This document shows, in pieces, positions 35,811 to 44,441 of a stretch of 64,000 nucleotides of DNA. The first letter of the stretch is position 1. Each line of letters opens with the position of its first letter. The stretch is from Verrucomicrobiota bacterium (GTDB taxonomy: Bacteria; Verrucomicrobiota; Verrucomicrobiia; CAIQCK01). The notes beneath the pieces are model-generated. The model saw only the letters and a program-made list of their open reading frames with translations. It had not been told where the DNA came from and ran no database searches. The DNA lies in the NCBI GenBank assembly GCA_026397915.1, contig JAPLTX010000002.1, forward strand, positions 1 to 64,000, read 5' to 3'. A program made the position numbers and the translations under genes.

Positions 35811-37769
35811 CTATTTGATCGCGATATTCTTTCGAATCATCTCCTTGAGCGCCCGCGGGTCTGCTTGGTTCATGCGCTCCAGCACGCGAAGCCAGCGAAA
35901 GGACAGGTTGCCCGCCTCGACTGGCACTTGATGCTTGAACAGGTTGTCGAAGGCGCGTTTCCGCCGGCGATATTCCTGCTGGATTTTCTCAAAGCGCTCC
36001 ACAAATGCGTCAAGATACGCCTGCGCAAACGCCGCCGGCTGCGGGAGCATCGTCAGTCGTTTGTTGACAGACTTTGCATACTCCGGCGCGCTCTCGCCAA
36101 GGCTGCGTCGGAAATCCGTGAACGTGCCTGTGTGGTCGGCCACAATGATTTCAAGCGGCATGCCGAACTGGTTTTCAATGACCACCTCGTCGCCGTCGTC
36201 GAAAATGACCTGCCCGTTGAGCTGGCAACGGCCAACGATCAGATTTGGCGCCGCCGCATGACCCAACAGACGAGCAAACGTAAACGCATACGATTCGTTG
36301 GCGAACTTGGACGCCACAATCTTGTCCGTGGCGATACCTCCGATGTAATCGCGCTCGAAATAAGGCGAATAGATGGTCAGGCCGTGATAGTCACGATTCT
36401 TGCCGTAGTAACGTTCGCCGAGCTTGCGCGCCACGGCATGAGCGGCCAGGTTCATTCCCAACTGTCGGCAAGCCAGCCGGCGGTTGAGGATATAGTCGGT
36501 GTATTCCTCCGAAAACAACATCGCGTCCAAAAGGCTCTTGCCATCGTCCAGGTGTTCGGCCACACCCCACTTTTGCATCCGGAGGATTTTCACAAACGGC
36601 TGCGATGCGTCGCGCTGCTTCAGCTCGACCAGAAATACGCCGCGCCGGCCTTGCAGCGGCTGCCGCAACGACAACGAGCCGGCGAGCCGCCCGATGTTGA
36701 TGTATTCAACATCGCCATATTCCCGGATGTAGCTGAGGATGAACGAACGGGATTTCTCAAAGAGCGCCAGTTTCGCCCGCCGCTGTTCGTCAATATTCTC
36801 CAACGACTGCTCCATGACTGAGTCGAAGATCAACTCCCCTTCCTCGATACATCCGCCCGGCAGCCACTCCACCTGCATGTAGAACTCCGCGCCGAGGCCA
36901 AGCAGCGATTCTTCGCTCACCGAATCTTCCTTCAGCCCGATCAGCGTGGCATACATGCGGTTGCGCCATTCGGTCTGGTTCACGTCATCCTGCCGCAACT
37001 CTACAGGCACCGCGTTCTGAAACTTCTGCTTCAGCGATTCAAACGCCGCCTGCAATTGCTCCGAAGGCATGTTCGCAAAATCGTGTGGCACGAAATCAGC
37101 CGCCGTGAACGCCTTATCCGCTATGAAAAAGGAAACCTCCGGCCAACCCAGCCGGTTCAGATGCGCCGAACACTCCTTGATCTCCACCAACAATCGCCTC
37201 CGCTCAGCCTCCTCCAATGCGCCAAGGCCGGCAAACTCCTGACAGGTCAGAAAACGCGAGCCTGTCTCGCGATTGAAGTAATAAATCTCCCGCCCGCCGA
37301 CGCCGATCCGCGAACCAAGAATCATCTGCCGCATGTCGGCCGCCGACCGTGGCAACGGCGTAATCCGCCAGTTCTCGCCATGGTGCTTGATCGCATTGCG
37401 CACACGTGAGTCAAGCACATGCAGAAACTTGATCTGCTCCTTGGATACAACTTCCTGAAGCATCTCATCCGCCGCGAACGCGAGATTCATGCGCGTCGGA
37501 TCAGGACGGATCAGCACGGCATCATCTTCCATCACGAGGTCCACCGCATTGCTCAACTCAACCGTCTCCTCCTGTTCCGTCATCATCGGCTGGCCGGCGG
37601 CCTGGCGTTGCTGGTTGAGCATTTGCAGATACGCCACGCGTTGTGTGGCGTGAATGCCAGGCAACGTAACGATGGTCGGGTTCCTGACAAAAACGGTCGC
37701 GATCCGCGACTTGAGTCTGCCATCGGCCGTTTTGGCCAACAGTGGTTCGCCAATGGTTCTGAATGTCAT
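35811..37769 (-). CDS. Conserved-looking large cytoplasmic protein, unknown family
   Basis: 652 residues without signal peptide or membrane segment. I do not recognise it. The N-terminal 350 residues are helical and charged. The C-terminal part shows a pattern that could be kinase-like: a strand pair with a lysine (PFVKILRM, K394), a helix with conserved acids, later a VIFDDGDEVV strand (D524-E528) and ADHTGTFTDF (D545/H546). These may mimic the lysine, catalytic loop and metal-binding aspartate of atypical kinases, but the spacing is unusual. Weak ribosome site. It is followed after 46 bases by the GH106-like gene, which may be only adjacency. Base composition is slightly lower in GC than the flanking genes. 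Confidence 0.75.
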   Translation of the reverse strand: MTFRTIGEPLLAKTADGRLKSRIATVFVRNPTIVTLPGIHATQRVAYLQMLNQQRQAAGQPMMTEQEETVELSNAVDLVMEDDAVLIRPDPTRMNLAFAADEMLQEVVSKEQIKFLHVLDSRVRNAIKHHGENWRITPLPRSAADMRQMILGSRIGVGGREIYYFNRETGSRFLTCQEFAGLGALEEAERRRLLVEIKECSAHLNRLGWPEVSFFIADKAFTAADFVPHDFANMPSEQLQAAFESLKQKFQNAVPVELRQDDVNQTEWRNRMYATLIGLKEDSVSEESLLGLGAEFYMQVEWLPGGCIEEGELIFDSVMEQSLENIDEQRRAKLALFEKSRSFILSYIREYGDVEYINIGRLAGSLSLRQPLQGRRGVFLVELKQRDASQPFVKILRMQKWGVAEHLDDGKSLLDAMLFSEEYTDYILNRRLACRQLGMNLAAHAVARKLGERYYGKNRDYHGLTIYSPYFERDYIGGIATDKIVASKFANESYAFTFARLLGHAAAPNLIVGRCQLNGQVIFDDGDEVVIENQFGMPLEIIVADHTGTFTDFRRSLGESAPEYAKSVNKRLTMLPQPAAFAQAYLDAFVERFEKIQQEYRRRKRAFDNLFKHQVPVEAGNLSFRWLRVLERMNQADPRALKEMIRKNIAIK

Positions 37770-37865
37770 AAACTTTTTGTTCCGTAAGATTACACCGAAG
37801 AATTCCTTTATACTACCCGGATAACACGTCCACGCGCCTCGACATGTGCGGGCGCAAGCTGAACC

Positions 37866-39935
37866 CTACGGCATCCGCTCCAGCTTCACGTAGTCGAGGC
37901 CAGCCATGTGGCGTTTGAGGGCTTTCGCGTTTGCGCCGGTGATCTCCAGCGTCAGGCGGTGGCCACCCTTCTTCTTCAACTCATGCACGCCGAGGTCCAG
38001 CGCGCCGGTCGGGATAACCTGCGGGTTAAAGAGGTCGAGCGGCTTGCCGAGCTTCTGGCCGTCGAGCGAAATTTGCACGATGCCGTAGTCCTTCGCCTTC
38101 GTGAGTTGGGCGATGAGTTTGTAGCGGCCGTCCTCCTTCACCGGCAACGCCAGCGTGAGGCGGTCGCCCGGCTTGCCGTCAATCCACCAGAGGTGCGACT
38201 GGTCGCTCCACGGGCCGCCGAAGTGCGCCAGCTCCTGCGGATGTGCCTTGCCGCCGGTGCATTCGATGATTTTCAGCTCCTCGCCTTCGAGCACGCCGGC
38301 GACGCGGGTGTTCGGCGGCGTGGCATACCAGTCGGTCCGATCGGCCAGTGGCATCGGGGCGTAGTCGTCCAACTGGCCTGCCGCCTGATACCAATAGACC
38401 ATCGCGGCGTAGAGCGTCGGTTTGTCGTTCTTGTAATACTTCTCAATGGCCGCATCGAACGATTGCTGGAACGGCACGTTGTCGGTGATGTGCCAGCGGT
38501 TGACGCAAACGTGCCGGCGGTTGCCGCCGTCGTTGCGCGGCTGGTTGTGAAAGGCGTTCTCGAACAGCTCCGGGCAGCACCACGCGTAGCCGAAATAATC
38601 CTCCGAGCCGGTGCCGATGGTGGACGGAAACTTCTCGCCGTCCACGAAGAACTTCTCGTCACCCTCGCCCCACCAGCCGCCGCGCGGATTCCAGACGTGC
38701 AGCATGACGCCGACGAAGCGCCCGCAGCCCTGCGTCTTGAGCATCGTCCAGTCAATCGCCCGGCGGTCCGGGTCCGTCGGCAGGAACGCGTCGCGGTGCC
38801 ATTTCGCGTGGAAGCGCGCCAGCTTCTTCACTGGCCGCGTCAACGGCGCGTGCGTGACGCGGAACGCCACCGTGCGCTTTTCTCTGCCGTCGTTGACCAG
38901 CTCGACGCGCGCCTTCTTCGCGAACGGCATATACCAGAGCGCGTAACAGCCATCGTCGGTCATGCCGAGCGGCAACGAGCGGTATTTGTTAAAACCGGGC
39001 GCGCTGCCGAAAAAGTCGCCGAGCGGCGCCCAAACCGCCGGCTGCGAGTCGTCGTCCCATGCGATCCGCAGGCACAGCTCGCGCAGCACGCTGATGTCGT
39101 CGGGCGCGGCGGGCAGGTCAAGCTTCGCGCGCAGTGCCGTGATCGCGCGCGGGCCGTCGAGTTCCGCCAGGAGCACCAGTTCGCCGGGGGCGACGGTGAT
39201 GGTTTTCTCCACGGTCTTCTCGCGCTTGCGCTTGCCGGCAGGGTCGTCGCCCAGCTTGCTCTCAAGAAACTCGTTCGCCTTCGCGAGCGCCGCCGTTTCC
39301 TTCGCAGCCAAGTTGCGCGCGAACGTCGGCAGCTTCGTTCCCTTCGGATACGTCGTGTAGGTGAAGTGGTAGTAATTTCCCCAGCCTTTCTCGGCGATGA
39401 TCTTGCAGGACTTCTGGAACGGGATCAGCACATAGTTGTTCCAGCCCTTGCCGAGCACGTGACAGAGCGCCTTGCCCCGGAACGGCGCTTCGCTGCCGTC
39501 GAAGTATTTCTCGAACGGCAGGTCCACCGCCGGCTCGCTCGCGCCGTCGAGGAAGATTTTCACGTGACCCTTGCCCGCCGCCGCCGACCAGGTGCGCCAG
39601 ATGACACCCGGCCCTTCCATCTCCGCGAACACCGAGAACTCGCCTTCCTTGCGGATGATGCCGCCGCCGTCGCCGTTGGCGTCCCACTTCACGTATTTGC
39701 CGGTGGCCTCGTCGTATTTGCTGGCGCGGTCGTAGCTCGACCATTGTTGGCATTTCTCGCCTGCCTCCGGCAACACCGCCAGCGATTCGAGATCAGTGAG
39801 CCGCTTCACCAGATCGAGGTAGGTGAACTGCTGCGCCGCCCATGAAGACGCGGCGGTGCAAACGAACGCTAGTGCGAGGGCGGCGTGTCTGTATTGCTTG
39901 AAGAAACTGGTTGAACGGATGAGGTTCGAGTTCAT
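37866..39935 (-). CDS. DUF2961 / GH172-type exported glycosidase
   Basis: 689 residues with a Sec signal (residues 12-34, cutting near SSWAAQ). The mature start (LDLVKRLTDLESLAVLPE..., SSYDRAS, GDGGGIIRKEGEFSVFAEMEGPG) matches the DUF2961 fold, now included in GH172, whose members act on alpha-D-fructofuranosides and D-arabinofuranosides. GSEDYFGYAWC is another family landmark. The C-terminal 150 residues look like a carbohydrate-binding beta-sandwich. AGGA stands seven bases before the ATG. It is the last gene of the operon HEAT - oxidoreductase - ThuA, from which it is separated by a two-hairpin repeat. Confidence 0.85.
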   Translation of the reverse strand: MNSNLIRSTSFFKQYRHAALALAFVCTAASSWAAQQFTYLDLVKRLTDLESLAVLPEAGEKCQQWSSYDRASKYDEATGKYVKWDANGDGGGIIRKEGEFSVFAEMEGPGVIWRTWSAAAGKGHVKIFLDGASEPAVDLPFEKYFDGSEAPFRGKALCHVLGKGWNNYVLIPFQKSCKIIAEKGWGNYYHFTYTTYPKGTKLPTFARNLAAKETAALAKANEFLESKLGDDPAGKRKREKTVEKTITVAPGELVLLAELDGPRAITALRAKLDLPAAPDDISVLRELCLRIAWDDDSQPAVWAPLGDFFGSAPGFNKYRSLPLGMTDDGCYALWYMPFAKKARVELVNDGREKRTVAFRVTHAPLTRPVKKLARFHAKWHRDAFLPTDPDRRAIDWTMLKTQGCGRFVGVMLHVWNPRGGWWGEGDEKFFVDGEKFPSTIGTGSEDYFGYAWCCPELFENAFHNQPRNDGGNRRHVCVNRWHITDNVPFQQSFDAAIEKYYKNDKPTLYAAMVYWYQAAGQLDDYAPMPLADRTDWYATPPNTRVAGVLEGEELKIIECTGGKAHPQELAHFGGPWSDQSHLWWIDGKPGDRLTLALPVKEDGRYKLIAQLTKAKDYGIVQISLDGQKLGKPLDLFNPQVIPTGALDLGVHELKKKGGHRLTLEITGANAKALKRHMAGLDYVKLERMP

Positions 39936-39956
39936 GGTGCTGTCCTATTGCAATAA

Positions 39957-40020
39957 AGTGGTCCTCACGCTCCGCGCGAGAATTGTCCTCGTAGTCATCA
40001 CGCGGAGCGTGATGACTACT
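39957..40020. repeat. Two-hairpin palindromic element, copy 1
   Basis: 64 bases bounded by AGTGGTC and GACTACT. Hairpin 1 carries CGC-TCC-GCG (with one arm mismatch) and is followed by AATTG; hairpin 2 (39991-40019) has perfect 13-base arms GTAGTCATCACGC around a GGA loop. The same layout recurs at 48287-48354. It lies between the ThuA gene and the DUF2961 gene, where a stem of this strength may act on the transcript. Confidence 0.8.
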
Positions 40021-40064
40021 TTGTCTTCTGCGCTTCGTTCCGCCAGCGTCGCCAGACGGCATCG

Positions 40065-41033
40065 TCACTTCTTCGGCGTTGCGTCGGCCTTCGTGTCGCC
40101 GAGCGCCCACTGGATACCGTCGAGGTAATACTGCACGACCGTCGGCTCTTGGAACACGTTCATGCCGTGACCGAGCGAACAGTAGAACAACCGGCCCTTG
40201 CCGACCTTCTTGATCCACGACACGGCATAGTCGCCGTCATCGCGGCAGCCGCGCGGTTTGCCGGTCTTCGGGTCCGGTGTTGTGATCGCCTTGGAGGTTT
40301 CTTCATCGGAAAGGTCCATGCCGATCAACACACGGCGGTCAACCCGCGTGTAGGCATCCTTGAACTGGTAAATCTCGTCCTTCAACCGGAAGCCTTTGCC
40401 TTCGAACGCACGACAGAGCGGATGATTCGGCTCGTCGAGTTTGAAGGCCCACTTGCCGTCGCTCTTGCCGCCAGGACCGCCACCACCCCACGGATGCCCG
40501 GCGAAACGGCCGCCCATCAACTGCTGACCTTCCACCCACTTGCCAAAGTTGTCGGTCGCGGCGTGGATGCCGATGACGGCCTTGCCTTTGTTGATGAAGT
40601 CGAGGATGGCCTGCTTGATTTCCGGCGACGGATCGAGGCTGGTCGTGTTGTTCAGCACCAACCCGTCATACTTCGCAAGATTCTCAGCGCTCAACACCTC
40701 CCATTCGCGGCTGAAGTCGCACGTCCATGCGCCGGTCTTCTTGCCCATCAGTTCGAGGCACTTGTTGCCGCCGGCGATGCCGCTGCCGTGGAAGAAACCG
40801 TCGCAACGCCAGAACACCAGCAGCTTGTGCGCCTTCTTCGGCTTGGCGGCCTTGGCGGGCAGCGCGGCCTCAAGTTTCTCCAAATCCGCCGCCGAAATCT
40901 CCGGCACCTTCGTCTTGTCCGGCGGAGGCGGCTTCGGCGCGGCTTTCGCCTTGTCTTGTGCGACGCACACAACCGCAATCAGACAAAACGCGGCAATCGA
41001 TAAAAGAATCATTAAGCTGCTTTTGGATTTCAT
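40065..41033 (-). CDS. Exported ThuA-like protein
   Basis: 322 residues with a signal peptide (1-25), a proline/lysine-rich linker (28-70) and a ThuA-like class I glutamine amidotransferase-type fold. LLVFWRCDGFFHG, YDGLVLNNTTS and VIGIHAATDNF mark the fold; HPWGGGGPGG and RLFYCSLGHG are typical of planctomycete/verrucomicrobial members. ThuA proteins take part in trehalose and other disaccharide use, often next to Gfo/Idh/MocA dehydrogenases, and are tied to keto-sugar metabolism. Here it follows such an oxidoreductase by 34 bases. The catalytic role of this branch is not settled. Confidence 0.88.
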   Translation of the reverse strand: MKSKSSLMILLSIAAFCLIAVVCVAQDKAKAAPKPPPPDKTKVPEISAADLEKLEAALPAKAAKPKKAHKLLVFWRCDGFFHGSGIAGGNKCLELMGKKTGAWTCDFSREWEVLSAENLAKYDGLVLNNTTSLDPSPEIKQAILDFINKGKAVIGIHAATDNFGKWVEGQQLMGGRFAGHPWGGGGPGGKSDGKWAFKLDEPNHPLCRAFEGKGFRLKDEIYQFKDAYTRVDRRVLIGMDLSDEETSKAITTPDPKTGKPRGCRDDGDYAVSWIKKVGKGRLFYCSLGHGMNVFQEPTVVQYYLDGIQWALGDTKADATPKK

Positions 41034-41067
41034 AGTCTTCTTGTTTTCTGGCTTCTGACCTCTGGCC

Positions 41068-42366
41068 CTACAACGTCCACGGCGCGCGCATTGACCGTCC
41101 CAACATCCGGTTCGCCTGCTCGTCGCCGGGGAACTTCTCGGTCTTCGGGTCCCACTTCAGCGGCCGGCCCAGCCGGAACGCGATAATGCCGATCTGGCAG
41201 ATCGTCGCGGTGCGGTGGCCGATCTCTGCCGTGCAAATCGTCGGCTTGCGCGAGCGAATGCAAGTGAACCAGTTGTCGAAATGGTCCTTGCTCTCGTAGA
41301 GATGAATGTCGCTCGGCCCGAACTGGGTCCCCGCAAGCTTCGCCGGCTCGGTTTGCAGCCAATCGCCGCGGTTCACGGCCACCCAGCCTTTCTCGCCGAT
41401 CCACTGAATCGCCGAACCTTGCACTTTGTTGCCGACATACATCTTCGTGCCGTCGGCGTAGGTGTAGGTAAGATTCTTAATCTCCTTGCCGTCGGGCGGA
41501 ATCACCTCCACCGGCCCCGTGTGATCGGTGCCGAGGCCCCACTGCGCGATGTCGAAGTGATGCGCGCCAAAGTCCGCTTGGCCGCCACTGGCAAACTCGC
41601 CGTAGCCGCGCCAGTTCGGAAAGCTGTGAGTCCAACCGTCCGGCGCGAGCGCGGAGTTGTAGGGCCGCCACGGCGACGGGCCGAGCCAGAAGTCCCAGTT
41701 CAGTCCCGCCGGCACCGGCTCTTCCGGCAGATCGCAGAACGGCTTCGACGGCCCGCCGATGCTGACCCAGACTTCCTTCACCTTGCCGACGACGCCATTG
41801 CGCACCAGCTCGCTCGCAAACCGGAACGCGCGGTTGCTGCGCTGCTGGCTGCCGGTCTGGAACACGACGCTGTTCTGCTTCGCGGCGTCGGCGATGGCGC
41901 GGCTCTCCCAGTTCGTCAACGCCAGCGGCTTCTCGCAATAAACGTCTTTCCCCGCCTTGCACGCCGCGACCGCGATCAATCCATGCCAATGATCCGGCAC
42001 GCCGATCGTCACCGCGTCGAGGCCGGGCATCTCCAACACCTCGCGGTAATCCTCGAACGTCTTGCAGCCCTTGTATTCGCCCTTGCCCGTGCGCTCGGCG
42101 TAGCGGGTGTTGGTCACTTCGCAGAAATGGTCGCGCACGCCTTTGTGCACGTCACACACCGCCACAACCTGCACGTCGGAGCGACCGAGGCAGTAACCGA
42201 GATGACCACGCCCCTGCGCGCCTTGGCCAATGTTGGCAACATTGATCCGCTTGCTCGGCGCGTTCGCACCCAGCACCGAGGCGGGGATGAGGTTCGGGAA
42301 CGCCAGCGCGCCTGCGGCTGTGGCGGAGGCTCTGAAAAAATGACGACGCGAAACTCTCTGGTTCAT
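41068..42366 (-). CDS. Tat-exported Gfo/Idh/MocA family oxidoreductase
   Basis: 432 residues. The Tat signal SRRHFFRAS (6-14) is followed by a hydrophobic core to about residue 33. The nucleotide loop reads GQGAQGRG (48-54), PDHWH at 124-128 and EKP at 145-147 are complete, and the DFGAHHFDIAQW block with the paired histidines belongs to the canonical exported subgroup. The end FPGDEQANRMLGRSMR is shared with the protein at 2864-4234. It lies in the operon with a HEAT protein upstream (48 bases) and ThuA downstream (34 bases). An exported sugar dehydrogenase that feeds the ThuA step is a reasonable but unproven reading. Confidence 0.92.
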   Translation of the reverse strand: MNQRVSRRHFFRASATAAGALAFPNLIPASVLGANAPSKRINVANIGQGAQGRGHLGYCLGRSDVQVVAVCDVHKGVRDHFCEVTNTRYAERTGKGEYKGCKTFEDYREVLEMPGLDAVTIGVPDHWHGLIAVAACKAGKDVYCEKPLALTNWESRAIADAAKQNSVVFQTGSQQRSNRAFRFASELVRNGVVGKVKEVWVSIGGPSKPFCDLPEEPVPAGLNWDFWLGPSPWRPYNSALAPDGWTHSFPNWRGYGEFASGGQADFGAHHFDIAQWGLGTDHTGPVEVIPPDGKEIKNLTYTYADGTKMYVGNKVQGSAIQWIGEKGWVAVNRGDWLQTEPAKLAGTQFGPSDIHLYESKDHFDNWFTCIRSRKPTICTAEIGHRTATICQIGIIAFRLGRPLKWDPKTEKFPGDEQANRMLGRSMRAPWTL

Positions 42367-42414
42367 GACCCTATCTCCCGAGAAAGATTGAACACAGCTT
42401 GAAGCGTCGAACGC

Positions 42415-44229
42415 CTACTTCTTCTTTCCCACCGTTGCGATGGCGCCTTCGATCATCTTCTTGTCTTCCGGGCGTTCCATCAGCGACAGGAGCTTCTGCA
42501 GCGTCTCCGTCTTCTTCTTCGTGTTCCAGCCGCACTTCCGGTCGTTCAAGATGCGCACAACGGCGCGCGCGCCGAGAATCTTGTGCTTCGCGTCGCTGGT
42601 CTTCGCGATCACGTCCATGATCGGCCCGACGCCGGCATCCGACTTCCAGTTGAACAGCGCTCGCGCCGCTGGATCCTTCAACGCCGCCGGGCCGGAAGCG
42701 AACGTCTCCTTCGCAATCTTCAGCGACTCCGCGCCCGCGCCGGTGCTCGCCAGCGAGATCAGTGTGGCCTTCGTCGGCTCCGAACAGCCCGACGCGCTGG
42801 CCCACAGCTTCGCGAACCGCTCGTCTTCCTTGCCGAGCGCCTGCGTCGCCTTCCAGAGGACGGAGGCCACCTTGTCCTTGTTGTCGGCCTTCTCCAGCAA
42901 CGCCAGCAACGCCGGCATTTCCTCCGCGCCCGCAAAACCATCAAGCGCGTCAAGCGCCGCGCCGCGCACATCACTCTTCTCGCTGCCCGCCATCTTCATC
43001 AGCCGCCCCATGATCGAGCGGTCGGCCCGAGCCTTCAGCGTTAACGCCGCCACGCGCACTTTCTTCACGTCGGCGTCGTCGAGCATCTTCGTCATCGCTT
43101 CGTTAACGCCCTTCGCGTTGATCCGGCCGAGCGTCTGCTGTGCCGCCGCGGCCACGTCGCCCTCGGCCGTCGCCAGCGCAATGAGGTCTCCGACGACGCT
43201 GGAATTGCCAACCTTCTCCAATGCAAGCGCCGCTTCCATCTTCACCGCTTCCACGTCACTGCCCAGCGCGGTCTTCACCGCCGGCAACGCGGACTTGTCG
43301 CCGCGCTCGGACAGCGTGCGGATCACCGCCACCTGCACGGCCGCCGGCAGACCGGGCAACGCCGAGCAGAGTTCCTTCGTGACGGCCTTGTTCTCCATCC
43401 GCTGCGCCGCCTTCGCTGCTGCCAGCGCCACCTGCAACTGCTGGTCCTTGAGCGCGCTGCACACGACGATCAATCCCCGCGCGCCGCCAAAATCCACCAA
43501 GCCGTTCAGCGCCGCGATCACAGCGGGCTGGCTCTTGCCCTTCTTGAACTCCTCATCAAACACCGCCACGGCCGCGCCCTTGTCGCCGGCCTTGGCGAGA
43601 TTGAACGCCGCGTCCATCAGCGTTCGCTCGCGCAGCGGCTCAAACTCCGCCGACACCTTCGCCGACTTCAATGCCGCTACCGCACCCGCGCCGCCAACGC
43701 GGCCAAGGGCTTGCAGCGACGCGCGAATCAGGTCCGCGTTCCCGGAACCGAGATAACCTTTCACCACACCAACCAGCTCCGGGTTGTGCCGCGCCGCGAG
43801 CGTGTTGATGATGCCGATTTGAATCTTGCCGCTGGACGACTTCAGCGCCGCAAGCAGCCCGTCGCACACCGCTTTGCAGGGCAGGTTCTCCAGCGCGAGC
43901 CGCGCCACATCTGCCGACTTCTCCTCGTTGAGCAGCTTCAGCAACGGCGCGACACACGCCTCCGAGCCGATCATGCGGAGCTGTTCGCAGACAAATTTCT
44001 TGCAGGCGTAGGTCGCCTCCGGCTTGGCGATGGTCGCGAGCAGCTTCGTCTCGATGGCCGGGTAACCGGCGGGCTTGGCCTCGCGAATCTCCTGCTGGAT
44101 GGCCGCGAGCATTTCCGACTTCTTGCCGAAGTCGTAGGAGGACAGTTCCGCGTAAGGGTTCGTTTGCGCGGAGGCGGACAACGCCAGCGCCGTGAGGAAG
44201 GTGAAGGTCAAAGACACGCATTTGTTCAT
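42415..44229 (-). CDS. Exported HEAT-repeat protein
   Basis: 604 residues. I use the ATG at 44229, with AAGGAG nine bases upstream and a Sec signal behind it (MNKCVSLTFTFLTALALSAS), rather than a longer frame. The mature protein is a run of about 15 helical repeats of the HEAT/PBS-lyase type (for example LGRVGGAGAVAALKS, ALEKVGNSSVVGDLIAL), which build a curved scaffold for protein contacts. No catalytic domain is seen. It opens the operon that continues with the oxidoreductase, ThuA and DUF2961 genes. Such exported HEAT proteins often accompany these enzymes in the PVC group, possibly as assembly platforms. Confidence 0.9.
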   Translation of the reverse strand: MNKCVSLTFTFLTALALSASAQTNPYAELSSYDFGKKSEMLAAIQQEIREAKPAGYPAIETKLLATIAKPEATYACKKFVCEQLRMIGSEACVAPLLKLLNEEKSADVARLALENLPCKAVCDGLLAALKSSSGKIQIGIINTLAARHNPELVGVVKGYLGSGNADLIRASLQALGRVGGAGAVAALKSAKVSAEFEPLRERTLMDAAFNLAKAGDKGAAVAVFDEEFKKGKSQPAVIAALNGLVDFGGARGLIVVCSALKDQQLQVALAAAKAAQRMENKAVTKELCSALPGLPAAVQVAVIRTLSERGDKSALPAVKTALGSDVEAVKMEAALALEKVGNSSVVGDLIALATAEGDVAAAAQQTLGRINAKGVNEAMTKMLDDADVKKVRVAALTLKARADRSIMGRLMKMAGSEKSDVRGAALDALDGFAGAEEMPALLALLEKADNKDKVASVLWKATQALGKEDERFAKLWASASGCSEPTKATLISLASTGAGAESLKIAKETFASGPAALKDPAARALFNWKSDAGVGPIMDVIAKTSDAKHKILGARAVVRILNDRKCGWNTKKKTETLQKLLSLMERPEDKKMIEGAIATVGKKK

Positions 44230-44372
44230 GGCAGAAGACTCCTTTTCAAGAGAACGGCGGACACAACCAGTTTTCAGATTGCCGCAACATGATTGAGCCG
44301 CGATTAAACGCGCGTCGCCCGCCCCTGTCAACGTTTTGCTGGAGACCAATGGTATCAAAGGTATCAAAAGCA

Positions 44373-44411
44373 ACACCGCGCCCGCGGCGGGGAACGCCAC
44401 GAGCGCGGTGT
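44373..44411 (-). terminator. Probable terminator of hcp
   Basis: Nine-base arms ACACCGCGC and GCGCGGTGT enclose a 21-base GC-rich loop about 30 bases after the hcp stop. On the minus strand it is followed by TGCTTTTGATACC, a modest T-run. Directly behind lies a tandem direct repeat of GGTATCAAA (44351-44368, read on the plus strand). Confidence 0.5.
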
Positions 44412-44441
44412 GCAAACCGTCTCTCTGTTACGATCCAATGG

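Noticed and set aside
44351..44368. Tandem GGTATCAAA repeat as a regulator site
   Set aside because: It lies downstream of the hcp terminator stem and upstream of no gene in the right direction except the HEAT gene's far leader; two copies of nine bases are not enough to claim a function.
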